A DNA stretch of 40,702 nt from an uncultured delta proteobacterium (GTDB lineage: Bacteria > Myxococcota_A > Polyangia > Polyangiales > Ga0077539): assembly GCA_903845045.1 (NCBI GenBank), contig CAIMWA010000456.1:1-40702 (forward strand), written 5' to 3'. The number at the start of each line of letters is the position of its first letter. The stretch's first letter is position 1. The position numbers were made by a program, and so were the translations under genes. The notes under the pieces are model-generated. The model saw only the letters and a program-made list of their open reading frames with translations, had not been told where the DNA came from and did no database searches. Below, piece after piece: positions 16,160 to 23,710 of the stretch.

Positions 16160-17917
16160 ATGCAGTACGACCTCAAGATCGTTGGTGGAACCATCGTCGA
16201 CGGCACCGGCGCCGAGCCGTTTCGCGGCGACGTCGCCGTGCGCGACGGACACATCGTGGCCGTGGGCGACTGCCCCGGAAGCGCCACGCGGATCCTCGAC
16301 GCCGAGGGCGCGACGGTGACGCCCGGCTTCGTCGACGTGCACTGCCACTACGACGGCCAGGTCTCCTGGGACCCGACTCTCTCGCCCTCGTCGACGCACG
16401 GCGTGACGACCTGCGTGATCGGCAATTGCGGCGTCGGCTTCGCGCCCGTTCGCAGCGCCGACCGCGCGCGCCTCGTCGCGCTCATGGAGGGCGTCGAGGA
16501 CATTCCGGGTTCGGCGCTCGCCGAGGGCATCCGCTGGGGTTGGGAGTCCTTTCCCGAGTACCTCGACGCGCTCTCCGCGATGCCCCGCGCCATCGACGTG
16601 CTCGCGCAGGTGCCGCACGACGCGCTGCGCGTGTTCGTCATGGGCGAGCGCGCCGTGGCGCACGGCGAGGCCACCGACGACGACGTCGCTCGCATGCGCG
16701 CGCTGGTGCGCGAGGCTCTCGTCGCCGGCGCTGCGGGGTTCTCGACGGGGCGCAGCGACAACCACCGAGCGTCCAACGGCGATGCGACGCCGGCTTCGGA
16801 GGTCGGCGCGCGGGAGCTCGCGGGCATCGCGAGCGCCTTCGACGGCCTCGGTCATGGCGTGCTGCAGGCCGTCAGCGACTTCGACATGGCCGCGGGCCCC
16901 GATCGCTTCGACGCGGAGTTCGACCTCCTCGAAGGCATGGCGGCGGCCGCCTCGGGGCACCCGCTCTCGCTGTCGCTCATGCAGCGCGACATGGAGCCCG
17001 ACCAGTGGCGTCGCATCCTCGCCCGCGTCGAAGCGGCGACGGCCCGAGGCCTCGCGATGCGCGTGCAGGTGGCCCCGCGCGCCATCGGCGTGCTGCTCGG
17101 ACTCGAGGCGACCTTTCACCCCTTCATGGGCTTCCCGAGCTACAAGGCCATCGCCCACCTGCCCCTGGTCGAGCGCGTGCGCACGATGCGCGATCCTGCG
17201 TTCAAGGCCCGGCTCCTCGGCGAGACGTCGGAGCGCGTGGCCGGCGACGGCAGCCCCATTCCTCCGCTCGCGGACCAGCTCCTCGCGCGCATCGACATGG
17301 TGACGCTGCGCCTCTTCCGGCTCGGCGCCCGCCCCTCCTACGAGCCCCGCGTCGAGGACTCGCTCTATGCCGAGGCGCAGGCCACCGGATCGTCGGCGCT
17401 CTCCGTCGTCTACGACGCGCTCCTCGAGCACGAGGGCCACGAGCTGCTTTACTTCCCTTTGTATAACTACACCGAGTTCTCCCTCGACAACGTGCGCACC
17501 ATGCTCCACCACCCGCTCGCGATGGTCGGGCTCAGCGACGGCGGCGCGCACGTCGGCACCGTCTGCGACGCGAGCTACGCGACCTTCGCGCTCACCCACT
17601 GGTGCCGCGACCGCGCCGAGGGACGCGTTTCGCTGCCGTGGCTCGTGCGCAAGCTCGCCCACGACACCGCGCGCTTCATCGGCCTGCGAGACCGCGGAAC
17701 GCTCGTGCCCGGGGCCCGCGCCGACGTGAACGTCATCGACTTCGAGCGCCTCGCGTTGCACCGCCCGCACCTCGTGCACGACCTCCCCGGCGGTGGACGC
17801 CGGCTCTCGCAGGAGGCCTCGGGCTACCGCGCGACGCTCGTCGGTGGCGACGTCATCCTCGAGAACGATCGCCTCACGGGCTCGCTCCCGGGTCGCCTCG
17901 TGCGCGCTGGAAGATGA
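16160..17917 (+). CDS. N-acyl-D-amino-acid deacylase / D-aminoacylase family amidohydrolase
   Basis: 585 residues, full length for the family. The fold starts with [14 protein letters not shown] and the [13 protein letters not shown] strand, whose HxH (His61, His63) and Asp65 are the amidohydrolase metal motif. The segment [17 protein letters not shown] and the later [10 protein letters not shown] (metal-binding Asp at about residue 459) are hallmarks of the D-aminoacylase group, as is the closing [15 protein letters not shown] strand. It should hydrolyse N-acyl-D-amino acids or a related amide in the cytoplasm; other members are dihydroorotase- or dipeptidase-like, so the exact substrate is open. 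No signal peptide. Its stop overlaps the next gene's start (ATGA), indicating translational coupling to a lipoprotein, which is an unexpected partner. Confidence 0.88.
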   Translation: MQYDLKIVGGTIVDGTGAEPFRGDVAVRDGHIVAVGDCPGSATRILDAEGATVTPGFVDVHCHYDGQVSWDPTLSPSSTHGVTTCVIGNCGVGFAPVRSADRARLVALMEGVEDIPGSALAEGIRWGWESFPEYLDALSAMPRAIDVLAQVPHDALRVFVMGERAVAHGEATDDDVARMRALVREALVAGAAGFSTGRSDNHRASNGDATPASEVGARELAGIASAFDGLGHGVLQAVSDFDMAAGPDRFDAEFDLLEGMAAAASGHPLSLSLMQRDMEPDQWRRILARVEAATARGLAMRVQVAPRAIGVLLGLEATFHPFMGFPSYKAIAHLPLVERVRTMRDPAFKARLLGETSERVAGDGSPIPPLADQLLARIDMVTLRLFRLGARPSYEPRVEDSLYAEAQATGSSALSVVYDALLEHEGHELLYFPLYNYTEFSLDNVRTMLHHPLAMVGLSDGGAHVGTVCDASYATFALTHWCRDRAEGRVSLPWLVRKLAHDTARFIGLRDRGTLVPGARADVNVIDFERLALHRPHLVHDLPGGGRRLSQEASGYRATLVGGDVILENDRLTGSLPGRLVRAGR

Positions 17918-18798
17918 GGGCCCTCGTCGCGCTTGCGCCGTGCCTCGCGCTCGCCGCGTGCGACGACGGTCTCGCCGTCGCAGCCGATGCGTCGGCGCGA
18001 GCCATGGATGCTGCGGTCACGGACCATCCCGCGGCGCTCGATCGCGCCGATCCGCTGGACGTGACCGCGAGCGCCGACGACGTGTCCCCGGACCCGCTCG
18101 ACGCGCCACGGGTCATCGCTCCGTGCGACCCGTGGAGCCCCGACGCGGGCGTCTCCGTGCGTGGACGCGCCTACGACTTCGGCCCCGGCGGACCGGGCCT
18201 TCGCGGGGCCGTGGTGCGCGCCCTCGAGCACCCCGAGCGCTGCGCCACCCTCGACGGCAGCGGCGACTTCGTGCTCGGGGGCTTTGCGCCTGGCGAGGAC
18301 GTCTCGGTCACGCTGGAGCACCCGGACTACCCGCCGATCCAGACGGGCACGCACACCGTTCCTTCCGGCGGCATCACGGGCATCACGTTCCAGGCGCCGA
18401 GCTACGGGATGTACCGAGTGATGCAGACGGCGACCCGCATCGTCGCCCAGCGCGACCGCTGCCAGATCGCGACGACGGTCACCGCGGTGGGGCTGAGCCT
18501 TGACTCTCCGGTCCCGTCGCACGGCGTCGCCGGGGCCACCGTCACCATCGAGCCGACGCCCGCCGAGGGCTTCGGACCGATCTACTTCCAGTACTACGGG
18601 CCGGGCTCCATCCTGCCCGATCGATCGCTCACGCAGACGACGCGCGACGGCGGCGTGCTCTGGCTGAACGTCCCCGCTGGCGACTACGTGCTGACCGCCC
18701 ACGAGGACGGCATGCGCTTCACCCAGGCGCGCTTCCGATGCCGTGCGGGGTGGCTGGTGAACGCCTCGCCGCCCATGGGGCTCCAAGCCGTTCCGTGA
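17914..18798 (+). CDS. lipoprotein with carboxypeptidase-regulatory-like beta domains
   Basis: 294 residues. [16 protein letters not shown] is a short lipoprotein signal with an LAAC lipobox (Cys16), followed by about 50 residues of Asp/Ala-rich linker. The rest has two beta-sandwich-like parts: about 75-160 ([20 protein letters not shown], then [20 protein letters not shown]) resembles a CarboxypepD-regulatory-like/peptidase-associated domain; the second (about 195-290; [34 protein letters not shown]) is similar. Such domains are structural and common in secreted proteins. The ATG overlaps the previous stop by 4 nt (ATGA). It ends 4 bp from the convergent SUMF1-like gene. Function unknown. 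Confidence 0.72.
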   Translation: MRALVALAPCLALAACDDGLAVAADASARAMDAAVTDHPAALDRADPLDVTASADDVSPDPLDAPRVIAPCDPWSPDAGVSVRGRAYDFGPGGPGLRGAVVRALEHPERCATLDGSGDFVLGGFAPGEDVSVTLEHPDYPPIQTGTHTVPSGGITGITFQAPSYGMYRVMQTATRIVAQRDRCQIATTVTAVGLSLDSPVPSHGVAGATVTIEPTPAEGFGPIYFQYYGPGSILPDRSLTQTTRDGGVLWLNVPAGDYVLTAHEDGMRFTQARFRCRAGWLVNASPPMGLQAVP

Positions 18799-18802
18799 GG
18801 GC

Positions 18803-19552
18803 TCAGCGCGTGTCGGCGCAGCAGCGAAAGCCGATGGAGTAGTCGTGGTACGTCGGCCAGTGCGCGCGCGTGGCGTAGTCACAGCCCGCGCCGTTCTGGT
18901 GAACGTCGACGTAGTAGCCGCCGCGAAACACGCCGTGCCCGCCGCGCGTCGTGGACTCGACCCACTCGTGCAGGTTGCCGACCATGTCGAAGACGCCGAA
19001 GCGGTTGCGGCACCGCACGTGCGCGCCCGTTCGCGCCACGGTCCCCGCAAGCTGGTTCAGCCGCGGGTCGTTCATCTGCTGCTCGTGAAAGACGTCGCCG
19101 GGGCCGAAGATCCGCCGCACCGGCCCCTCGCGGTGGTCGTTGCAGCGCTGCGGAACATACGTGTCCCCGTAAGGCCAGGTGCTCGGCGTGGGGCCGCGGC
19201 ACGCGCGCTCCCACTCGGCTTCGGCGCAAAGCCGCTTGCCCGCAGCCCGGCACGCCGCGCGCGCCTGCACCTGCGAGATGTACGCCTGCGGAACGACCCC
19301 GGGGCGCGACACCGCCCGGTAGTGCACCCCGGTCCGCAGCGGTCCGTACGGCGTCCACGGGCGTGAACGGCCTCGCGCGAGGACCTCGACCACCGAGCCC
19401 TCCCACCGATCGATGCAGAACTCGCTCGCGATGCTGATCATCCCCGCGGGGCAGCCGCGCCGCCGCGGCACCAGGGCCATCGCGCCGACGCCGAGGACCA
19501 CCGCCGCCCCGAGGGCTGCCCCGCGCCGCGAACGCACCGCCGCGCGCCGCAT
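18803..19552 (-). CDS. SUMF1/formylglycine-generating-enzyme-like domain protein, membrane anchored
   Basis: 249 residues. A basic N-terminus and one membrane segment (about 12-29, AALGAAVVLGVGAMALV) anchor a SUMF1/FGE-sulfatase domain: GMISIASEFCIDRWE, PQAYISQVQARAACRAAGKRLCAEAEWERACRG, a FGVFDMVGNLHEWVES core and VFRGGYYV, closing with YSIGFRCC. True formylglycine-generating enzymes carry a catalytic Cys pair (CxxxxC) shortly before GFR; here that place reads GCDYATRAHWP, with a single Cys five residues before the conserved Arg, so oxidase activity is doubtful and a binding or structural role is more likely. The ATG shares one base with the stop of the upstream transporter gene (TGATG). Exported topology is inferred. 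Confidence 0.82.
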   Translation of the reverse strand: MRRAAVRSRRGAALGAAVVLGVGAMALVPRRRGCPAGMISIASEFCIDRWEGSVVEVLARGRSRPWTPYGPLRTGVHYRAVSRPGVVPQAYISQVQARAACRAAGKRLCAEAEWERACRGPTPSTWPYGDTYVPQRCNDHREGPVRRIFGPGDVFHEQQMNDPRLNQLAGTVARTGAHVRCRNRFGVFDMVGNLHEWVESTTRGGHGVFRGGYYVDVHQNGAGCDYATRAHWPTYHDYSIGFRCCADTR

Positions 19553-20460
19553 CACGCCTCGTCGTCGGGCTCGACGAACTGCCACTTCACGTCGGGGCAG
19601 CGCGACCGCACGCGCGCCTCGAGTTCGTTGATCGTCTGCACCAGCTCCGCTCCGGAGAGCCCCGCGCGAGGCTTCACCTTCATCGCGAGGACGACCTCGC
19701 CGGGCCCCTGCTGCAGGCTCATGAAGCGCAAGAGCCCCTCGAGGCGCGGATCCTCGGCGACGGCCTCGCGCACCTGCGCGGCGATTTTCGGATCGGCCTG
19801 CTCCCCGACCACGAGCGACGTGGTCTCGCGCGCGAGGAACAGCGACACACCCACGAGTCCGACGCCGACGCCGATGCTGCCGAGGCCGTCCCAGATGCCG
19901 TCGCCGGTGCGCCACGCGAGGGCCAGGAACGCAGCCGCCACCGTGAGCCCGAGCACCGCGGCGACGTTCTCGCCGGTCACGACGATGAGGTCGGCGTCCT
20001 TCGTGTCGCGAAGCTGCGCGACGAGCGACGCGCCGGGCGTCTTCGCCTTCACCGCCCGAAGACACTGCGCGAGCGACGCCCCCTCGAGGATCAACGAGAA
20101 TCCGAGCACCGCGAAGGCCCAGCCCACGTGCTCGACGGGCTCGGGATGCATCACCTTCTTGACGCCCTCGTACATCGCCACGACGCCGCCCCCGAAGAAC
20201 AGCATCAGCGCCACGAGGAAGCTCCAGAGGTACGCCGCGCGCCCGTGTCCCATGGGGTGCTCGTCCGATGGGGCCCGCCGCGCGTGGCGGTTTCCGATGA
20301 GCAGCAGCACCTGGTTGGCGCAGTCCGAGAACGAGTGCAACGCCTCGGCCATCATCGAGCCCGACCGCGTGACCACCGCCGCCGCGGTCTTGGCCAGCGC
20401 GATGCCGACGTTCGCCGCGAGCGACGTGAGAATGACCTTGTTGCTGCCGCCGTGGGACAT
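19552..20460 (-). CDS. cation diffusion facilitator (CDF) family transporter
   Basis: 302 residues. An inner-membrane divalent cation/H+ antiporter by family. About six membrane helices; helix 2 carries MMAEALHSFSDCANQ, the metal-binding HxxxD of the CDF family, and helix 5 carries the GENVAAVLGL region where other CDFs have a second HxxxD or ExxxA motif. A cytoplasmic C-terminal domain follows (RETTSLVVGEQADP, VVLAMKVKP) ending in DDEA. No long His loop is present, so zinc preference is not obvious. The ATG at 20460 has no Shine-Dalgarno but a TACGTT box nine nt upstream. Stop and the SUMF1 gene's ATG overlap by one base. Divergent from the lipoprotein gene at 20527 across 66 bp. Confidence 0.9.
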   Translation of the reverse strand: MSHGGSNKVILTSLAANVGIALAKTAAAVVTRSGSMMAEALHSFSDCANQVLLLIGNRHARRAPSDEHPMGHGRAAYLWSFLVALMLFFGGGVVAMYEGVKKVMHPEPVEHVGWAFAVLGFSLILEGASLAQCLRAVKAKTPGASLVAQLRDTKDADLIVVTGENVAAVLGLTVAAAFLALAWRTGDGIWDGLGSIGVGVGLVGVSLFLARETTSLVVGEQADPKIAAQVREAVAEDPRLEGLLRFMSLQQGPGEVVLAMKVKPRAGLSGAELVQTINELEARVRSRCPDVKWQFVEPDDEA

Positions 20461-20469
20461 CGCCGCCGC

Positions 20470-20475
20470 AACGTA
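20470..20475 (-). promoter_or_regulatory. possible -10 box for the CDF gene
   Basis: TACGTT (TAnnnT) on the minus strand, 9 nt before the ATG at 20460, at the same distance as the GGTAGnnT elements elsewhere in the window. Confidence 0.3.
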
Positions 20476-20526
20476 GCAGACCGTGGCGATGACCTCGCCC
20501 CCCTGGGCGTGATAGCACCAACGGTC

Positions 20527-21696
20527 ATGAACGGAGCCCTCCGATCCCGCTGGTCCTTCGCCTGGATCCTCGCCGTCACGGCCCTCGGCGCGTGCGGCAA
20601 TTCGAGCACCGTCATGGACGCCGGCGGGTGCTTTCCCGCGTGCCGCGTGGGCACCGTGTGCGCGCCGTCCGGCGTCTGCGTCGACGCATGCAACCCGCCG
20701 TGCACCGGCGGTCAGGTGTGCGTGGGCAGCGGTGCCGCGGCGATGTGCGTGGCTCCTGGCACCGACGCCGGAACGCCGGCCACGGACACGCCGTCGTCGA
20801 CCGATGTCCCGGTGGGCGTCGACGTCGGCGCGCCCGCGAACGACGTCCCCGCCGCCGTCGACGCGCCGACCTCGGATGTTCCCGTCACCGCCACCGACGC
20901 CGGTGCCCCCGACGACGCGACGCCCACGAACTGCGGCCACCCCGGCGAGGCCTGCTGCGTCATGCGCGCCTGCTACGGCGGCGCAGCGTGCGCGAACAAC
21001 GTGTGCGTGGCTCCCTTCGCGCGGCAGACGGGCGAGTGCTCGTCGCCTTCGGACTGCGCCGCGCCGCAGGTGTGCACCGGTCGCTTCACGTGCGCCGCCG
21101 GCGTCGACGCGGGCGTGGCCGACGCAGGCAACGCCGCCTACCGCGGATGCTGGCTCTGCGGAACCTCCACTGGCACCGCGGCCTTCGGCGCGGCCTGCAC
21201 CACCACCACGGACTGCGTCACCGGCGTGTGCACCGACGGATCGTGCACCGTTCCGTGCGCCCCGGGCGATGCGGGTGATGCGCAGTGCCAGGCGCGCGGC
21301 GCGAACTACCGCTGCTTCGCCCTGTACTCGCAAGAGGGCGGCACCGGCGCACCGATCACGACGCTCGGCGTCTGCTCCCCGACCTGCGCCCGCGACAGCG
21401 ACTGCACCGGCGGGCGCGCGTGCGTTCCGCGGCTGAACTACTTCACCAACCGGATGGAGTTCGCCTGTGCGACGACCACTCGCACTGGCACCATCGGCGC
21501 GGCCTGCAACCCCTCGGGAACCGCCACGTGCCGCAACGTTCTTTGCGTTGGCACGACGAGCGCGACGATGGGCTACTGCACGGCGCCGTGCACCAGCGAC
21601 GCGGACTGCCCCGCGGCCGCGCCGGCGTGCGGATCGATCTTCTTCACGCGCCCCGACGGCCACGACCAGCCGGGCCGCGCCTGCGCGCCGCGCTGA
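20527..21696 (+). CDS. Cys-rich lipoprotein of unknown function
   Basis: 389 residues. The signal peptide ends in LGAC (Cys23). Short Cys modules follow (CFPACRVGTVCAPSGVC, CNPPCTGGQVC), then a 60-residue Asp/Ala/Pro/Val linker with DVP and DAG repeats, then a C-terminal Cys-rich part with several CxSxxDCxxxxxC-type units (SSPSDCAAPQVCTG, CTTTTDCVTGVC, CARDSDCTGGRAC, CTSDADCPAAAPAC). This type of protein is widespread in Polyangia and resembles the N-terminal part of the gene at 12775. No catalytic motif. The ATG at 20527 is chosen for the signal peptide. Likely exported and disulphide-rich. Confidence 0.75.
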   Translation: MNGALRSRWSFAWILAVTALGACGNSSTVMDAGGCFPACRVGTVCAPSGVCVDACNPPCTGGQVCVGSGAAAMCVAPGTDAGTPATDTPSSTDVPVGVDVGAPANDVPAAVDAPTSDVPVTATDAGAPDDATPTNCGHPGEACCVMRACYGGAACANNVCVAPFARQTGECSSPSDCAAPQVCTGRFTCAAGVDAGVADAGNAAYRGCWLCGTSTGTAAFGAACTTTTDCVTGVCTDGSCTVPCAPGDAGDAQCQARGANYRCFALYSQEGGTGAPITTLGVCSPTCARDSDCTGGRACVPRLNYFTNRMEFACATTTRTGTIGAACNPSGTATCRNVLCVGTTSATMGYCTAPCTSDADCPAAAPACGSIFFTRPDGHDQPGRACAPR

Positions 21697-21744
21697 CCTC
21701 GCGCAACGTTCCCGACCTTCGAGCGCAGCCGCGCGCACGCGCCA

Positions 21745-21763
21745 CGGTCCCACGCGAGGACCG
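21745..21763. terminator. possible bidirectional terminator hairpin
   Basis: CGGTCC and GGACCG form a 6-bp stem with a 7-nt loop between the convergent lipoprotein gene (ends 21696) and the trans-envelope operon (ends 21796). No T-tract. Confidence 0.3.
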
Positions 21764-21795
21764 CGGCGCATGCTGCGCGACCGCGCGCCGTCGAA

Positions 21796-23283
21796 TCAGC
21801 CGCCGGGAGAGAAGGTGAAGGGGAAGCTGAACTGCACCGCGCCGCCTTCGGGCGTCGGGAACACCAGGCCCCGAAGGCGCGACACGATGCACGACCCCAC
21901 GGTCGGCGCCGCCGCTGCGAGCGGGCCATCGGACGATGCGCTGGTGATGCGGCCCGCGCTGCCGATGGTGAAGTTCACCTCGAGGCGGCCCGACAGCGTC
22001 GGGTTGTTGCGCAGCTCGCGCTCGTAGCATCCGCGGATGCCGCCGATCTGGCCGCGGATCAAGCGCGCCACGGCGTTGGCGTCGACCTGCCCCTCGCCGC
22101 CCGTCGACTCGCCGCCGCCGATGTCGGCGTTGCCGTGGATCACGCGCTCGCGGACGATCTCCTGCCCGCTGCCGATGTTGTTGCCCGAAGACTCGACGGT
22201 TCCGCCCTGGCCGAGCCCACGCCCGCCGAGGCCTCCGCCGGCCGACGCGACGCCGCCGCGGCGAACGCCCACCTGGCCGCTTGCCGCGGCGATGCCGCCC
22301 ACGTTCGCGAGGTCCGCCGCCGTTCCGGCCATGAGGCCGCCCTGGCTGAGCGCATCGCGAGCGCTGCCGCGCCCCGTGTCGTTGGCGCCGGTGAGAGCTG
22401 CGAACTCGGCGCTGTTGTTGAGCGCCGCCATGGCCGCATCGGCCGCACGCGTCGCTGCGCTCGCGGCCTGGTCCGCGCGCCGCTGCGCAGCGTCCTGTCG
22501 GGCTGCCGTGCGCTGCTCCGCGCTCTGCTGCGTGCGCTGCGCCGACTGCTGCTGCTGCTGTTGCTGCTGACCCGTCTGCTGCTGCGTGTTCTCTGCCGCC
22601 TCCTGGTGCTCGGGCTCCTCCGGAGCGGGAGGCGGCGTCGCGAGCAGGCGGACGAGGCGCGCGTCGTCGAGCGAGAGGTCGTCGTCGACGATGGGGTCGT
22701 ACACGTACTCGACGTACGCGACGCTCGCGATGGCGAGCACGAGGAACCCCGAGAAGCAGGCGTTGTAGGTCCAGTCGATGTTCTTGACCCAGCCCGCGCG
22801 AATCGCCGCCGGAAGCTGCGGCTTCGGCTGCGGCGGCGGCGGCACCACGAACTGGAAGAGGAACATCACCTCGCCCAGCTGGATCTTTCCGCGAGACGAC
22901 TCGGCCAGCGCGACCTGCCATCCCGTGGGGCCGCGCTTGGCCGTCGGGCTGTTGCGCAGGTCGGCGAGCTTCTTGAAGCCCTCCGGCAGCGCGAGCTGGC
23001 CCTCCATCTTCTCGGTGAAGTTCAGGAAGTACTGACCTCCGACCATGGAGAACAACTCGAAGCTGCCCGGAAGCTCCGGCGCCGCCACGGTGAAGGTGTT
23101 GCGTTCCGTGGTCCCGACGGTGACGGTGCCGCGATCACGGATGATCCGCTCCTCGGACATGCGGGTCCCCTGCATCACGCCGATGCGCAGGACCTTCGGA
23201 CCGGACGCGCCCTTCGCCGCGGCCATCGCCTGGGTCATCGCGCCGGGACGCGGGGTGCGGGGGGTCTGTGTCTGCTGGGCCAT
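21796..23283 (-). CDS. FHA-like/TM/AgmX-PglI C-terminal protein (GltG/NfsG-like)
   Basis: 495 residues and last gene of the operon. Residues about 30-150 form a cytoplasmic FHA-like beta domain (VLRIGVMQGT, RGTVTVGTTERNTFTV, GEVMFLFQFVVPPPP). One membrane helix lies at about 175-192. The periplasmic part starts with acidic and Pro-rich stretches, then a Gln-rich tract (234-247, eight Gln in a row at 239-246), an Ala/Gln coiled-coil-like region and a Gly/Ala-rich stretch. The end (about 402-495) is an AgmX/PglI C-terminal domain, TonB-C-like, with GCYERELRNNP, LEVNFTIGSAGRI and VFPTPEGGAVQF; Cys419 and Cys465 probably pair. This order matches GltG/NfsG of Myxococcus, which links an inner-membrane motor to the outer membrane. 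GGAGG lies 9 nt before the ATG. Confidence 0.85.
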   Translation of the reverse strand: MAQQTQTPRTPRPGAMTQAMAAAKGASGPKVLRIGVMQGTRMSEERIIRDRGTVTVGTTERNTFTVAAPELPGSFELFSMVGGQYFLNFTEKMEGQLALPEGFKKLADLRNSPTAKRGPTGWQVALAESSRGKIQLGEVMFLFQFVVPPPPQPKPQLPAAIRAGWVKNIDWTYNACFSGFLVLAIASVAYVEYVYDPIVDDDLSLDDARLVRLLATPPPAPEEPEHQEAAENTQQQTGQQQQQQQQSAQRTQQSAEQRTAARQDAAQRRADQAASAATRAADAAMAALNNSAEFAALTGANDTGRGSARDALSQGGLMAGTAADLANVGGIAAASGQVGVRRGGVASAGGGLGGRGLGQGGTVESSGNNIGSGQEIVRERVIHGNADIGGGESTGGEGQVDANAVARLIRGQIGGIRGCYERELRNNPTLSGRLEVNFTIGSAGRITSASSDGPLAAAAPTVGSCIVSRLRGLVFPTPEGGAVQFSFPFTFSPGG

Positions 23284-23358
23284 TCCTCGAATCCTCCGTC
23301 AGCCTGATGCGTTCCGACAACCGCCGCGCCCGGAAGTTCCCCCGGGAGCTGCGATCGG
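23284..23358 (-). other. 75-bp intergenic gap inside the operon
   Basis: The longest gap of the operon, between the small periplasmic gene and the AgmX-type gene. It contains the Shine-Dalgarno sequence of the latter and a short CCCGG/CCGGG inverted repeat. An extra promoter is possible but not visible. Confidence 0.35.
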
Positions 23359-23688
23359 TCAGAAGGGCGCGCGGCGCACCGCGTCGACGATCTCGCGAAT
23401 GAAGTGCACCGGTGCCTCGAAATACGAATATCCCAAGCTCGACCGCCCCGACACCGAGAAGGCGTAGGGACGCTGGATCTCTCCACGCACCTCGATGGTC
23501 GTGCTCGCCACGTAGACGCGCCGGCCGTTCTCGGTGCGCACCGTCGCCGCCATGTCCTGGTTCGCAGGCTGCGCAGCGGGCGTCGCCGTCGTCGGATCCG
23601 GCGTCGTCTGGGCCGCGGCCAGGCTCGACGCGCCGAGGCACGAGAGCGCCACCACGAATCCCACCGCCGTCGCTCTGCGCATCGCCAT
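23359..23688 (-). CDS. small periplasmic protein (GltF/NfsF position)
   Basis: 109 residues. The signal peptide MAMRRATAVGFVVALSCLGASSLAAAQ is followed by a Thr/Pro/Ala linker and a compact domain (VYVASTTIEVRGEIQRPYAF, RSSLGYSYFEAPVHFIREIV) ending in RRAPF. I do not recognise a domain outside this context. The ATG at 23688 is chosen because GGAG lies 8 nt upstream; two other ATGs nearby (23682 and a longer form upstream) are possible. It sits between the TPR lipoprotein and the AgmX-type protein, the position held by a small F protein in the Glt and Nfs clusters. That assignment is by position and size only. Confidence 0.7.
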   Translation of the reverse strand: MAMRRATAVGFVVALSCLGASSLAAAQTTPDPTTATPAAQPANQDMAATVRTENGRRVYVASTTIEVRGEIQRPYAFSVSGRSSLGYSYFEAPVHFIREIVDAVRRAPF

Positions 23689-23710
23689 CACGTGATCTCC
23701 ATGCATCGTA

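Noticed and set aside
21796..23283. Classical TonB for siderophore uptake
   Set aside because: An FHA-like cytoplasmic N-terminus and an AgmX/PglI-type C-terminus are unlike TonB, and no ExbBD or TonB-dependent receptor gene is adjacent.
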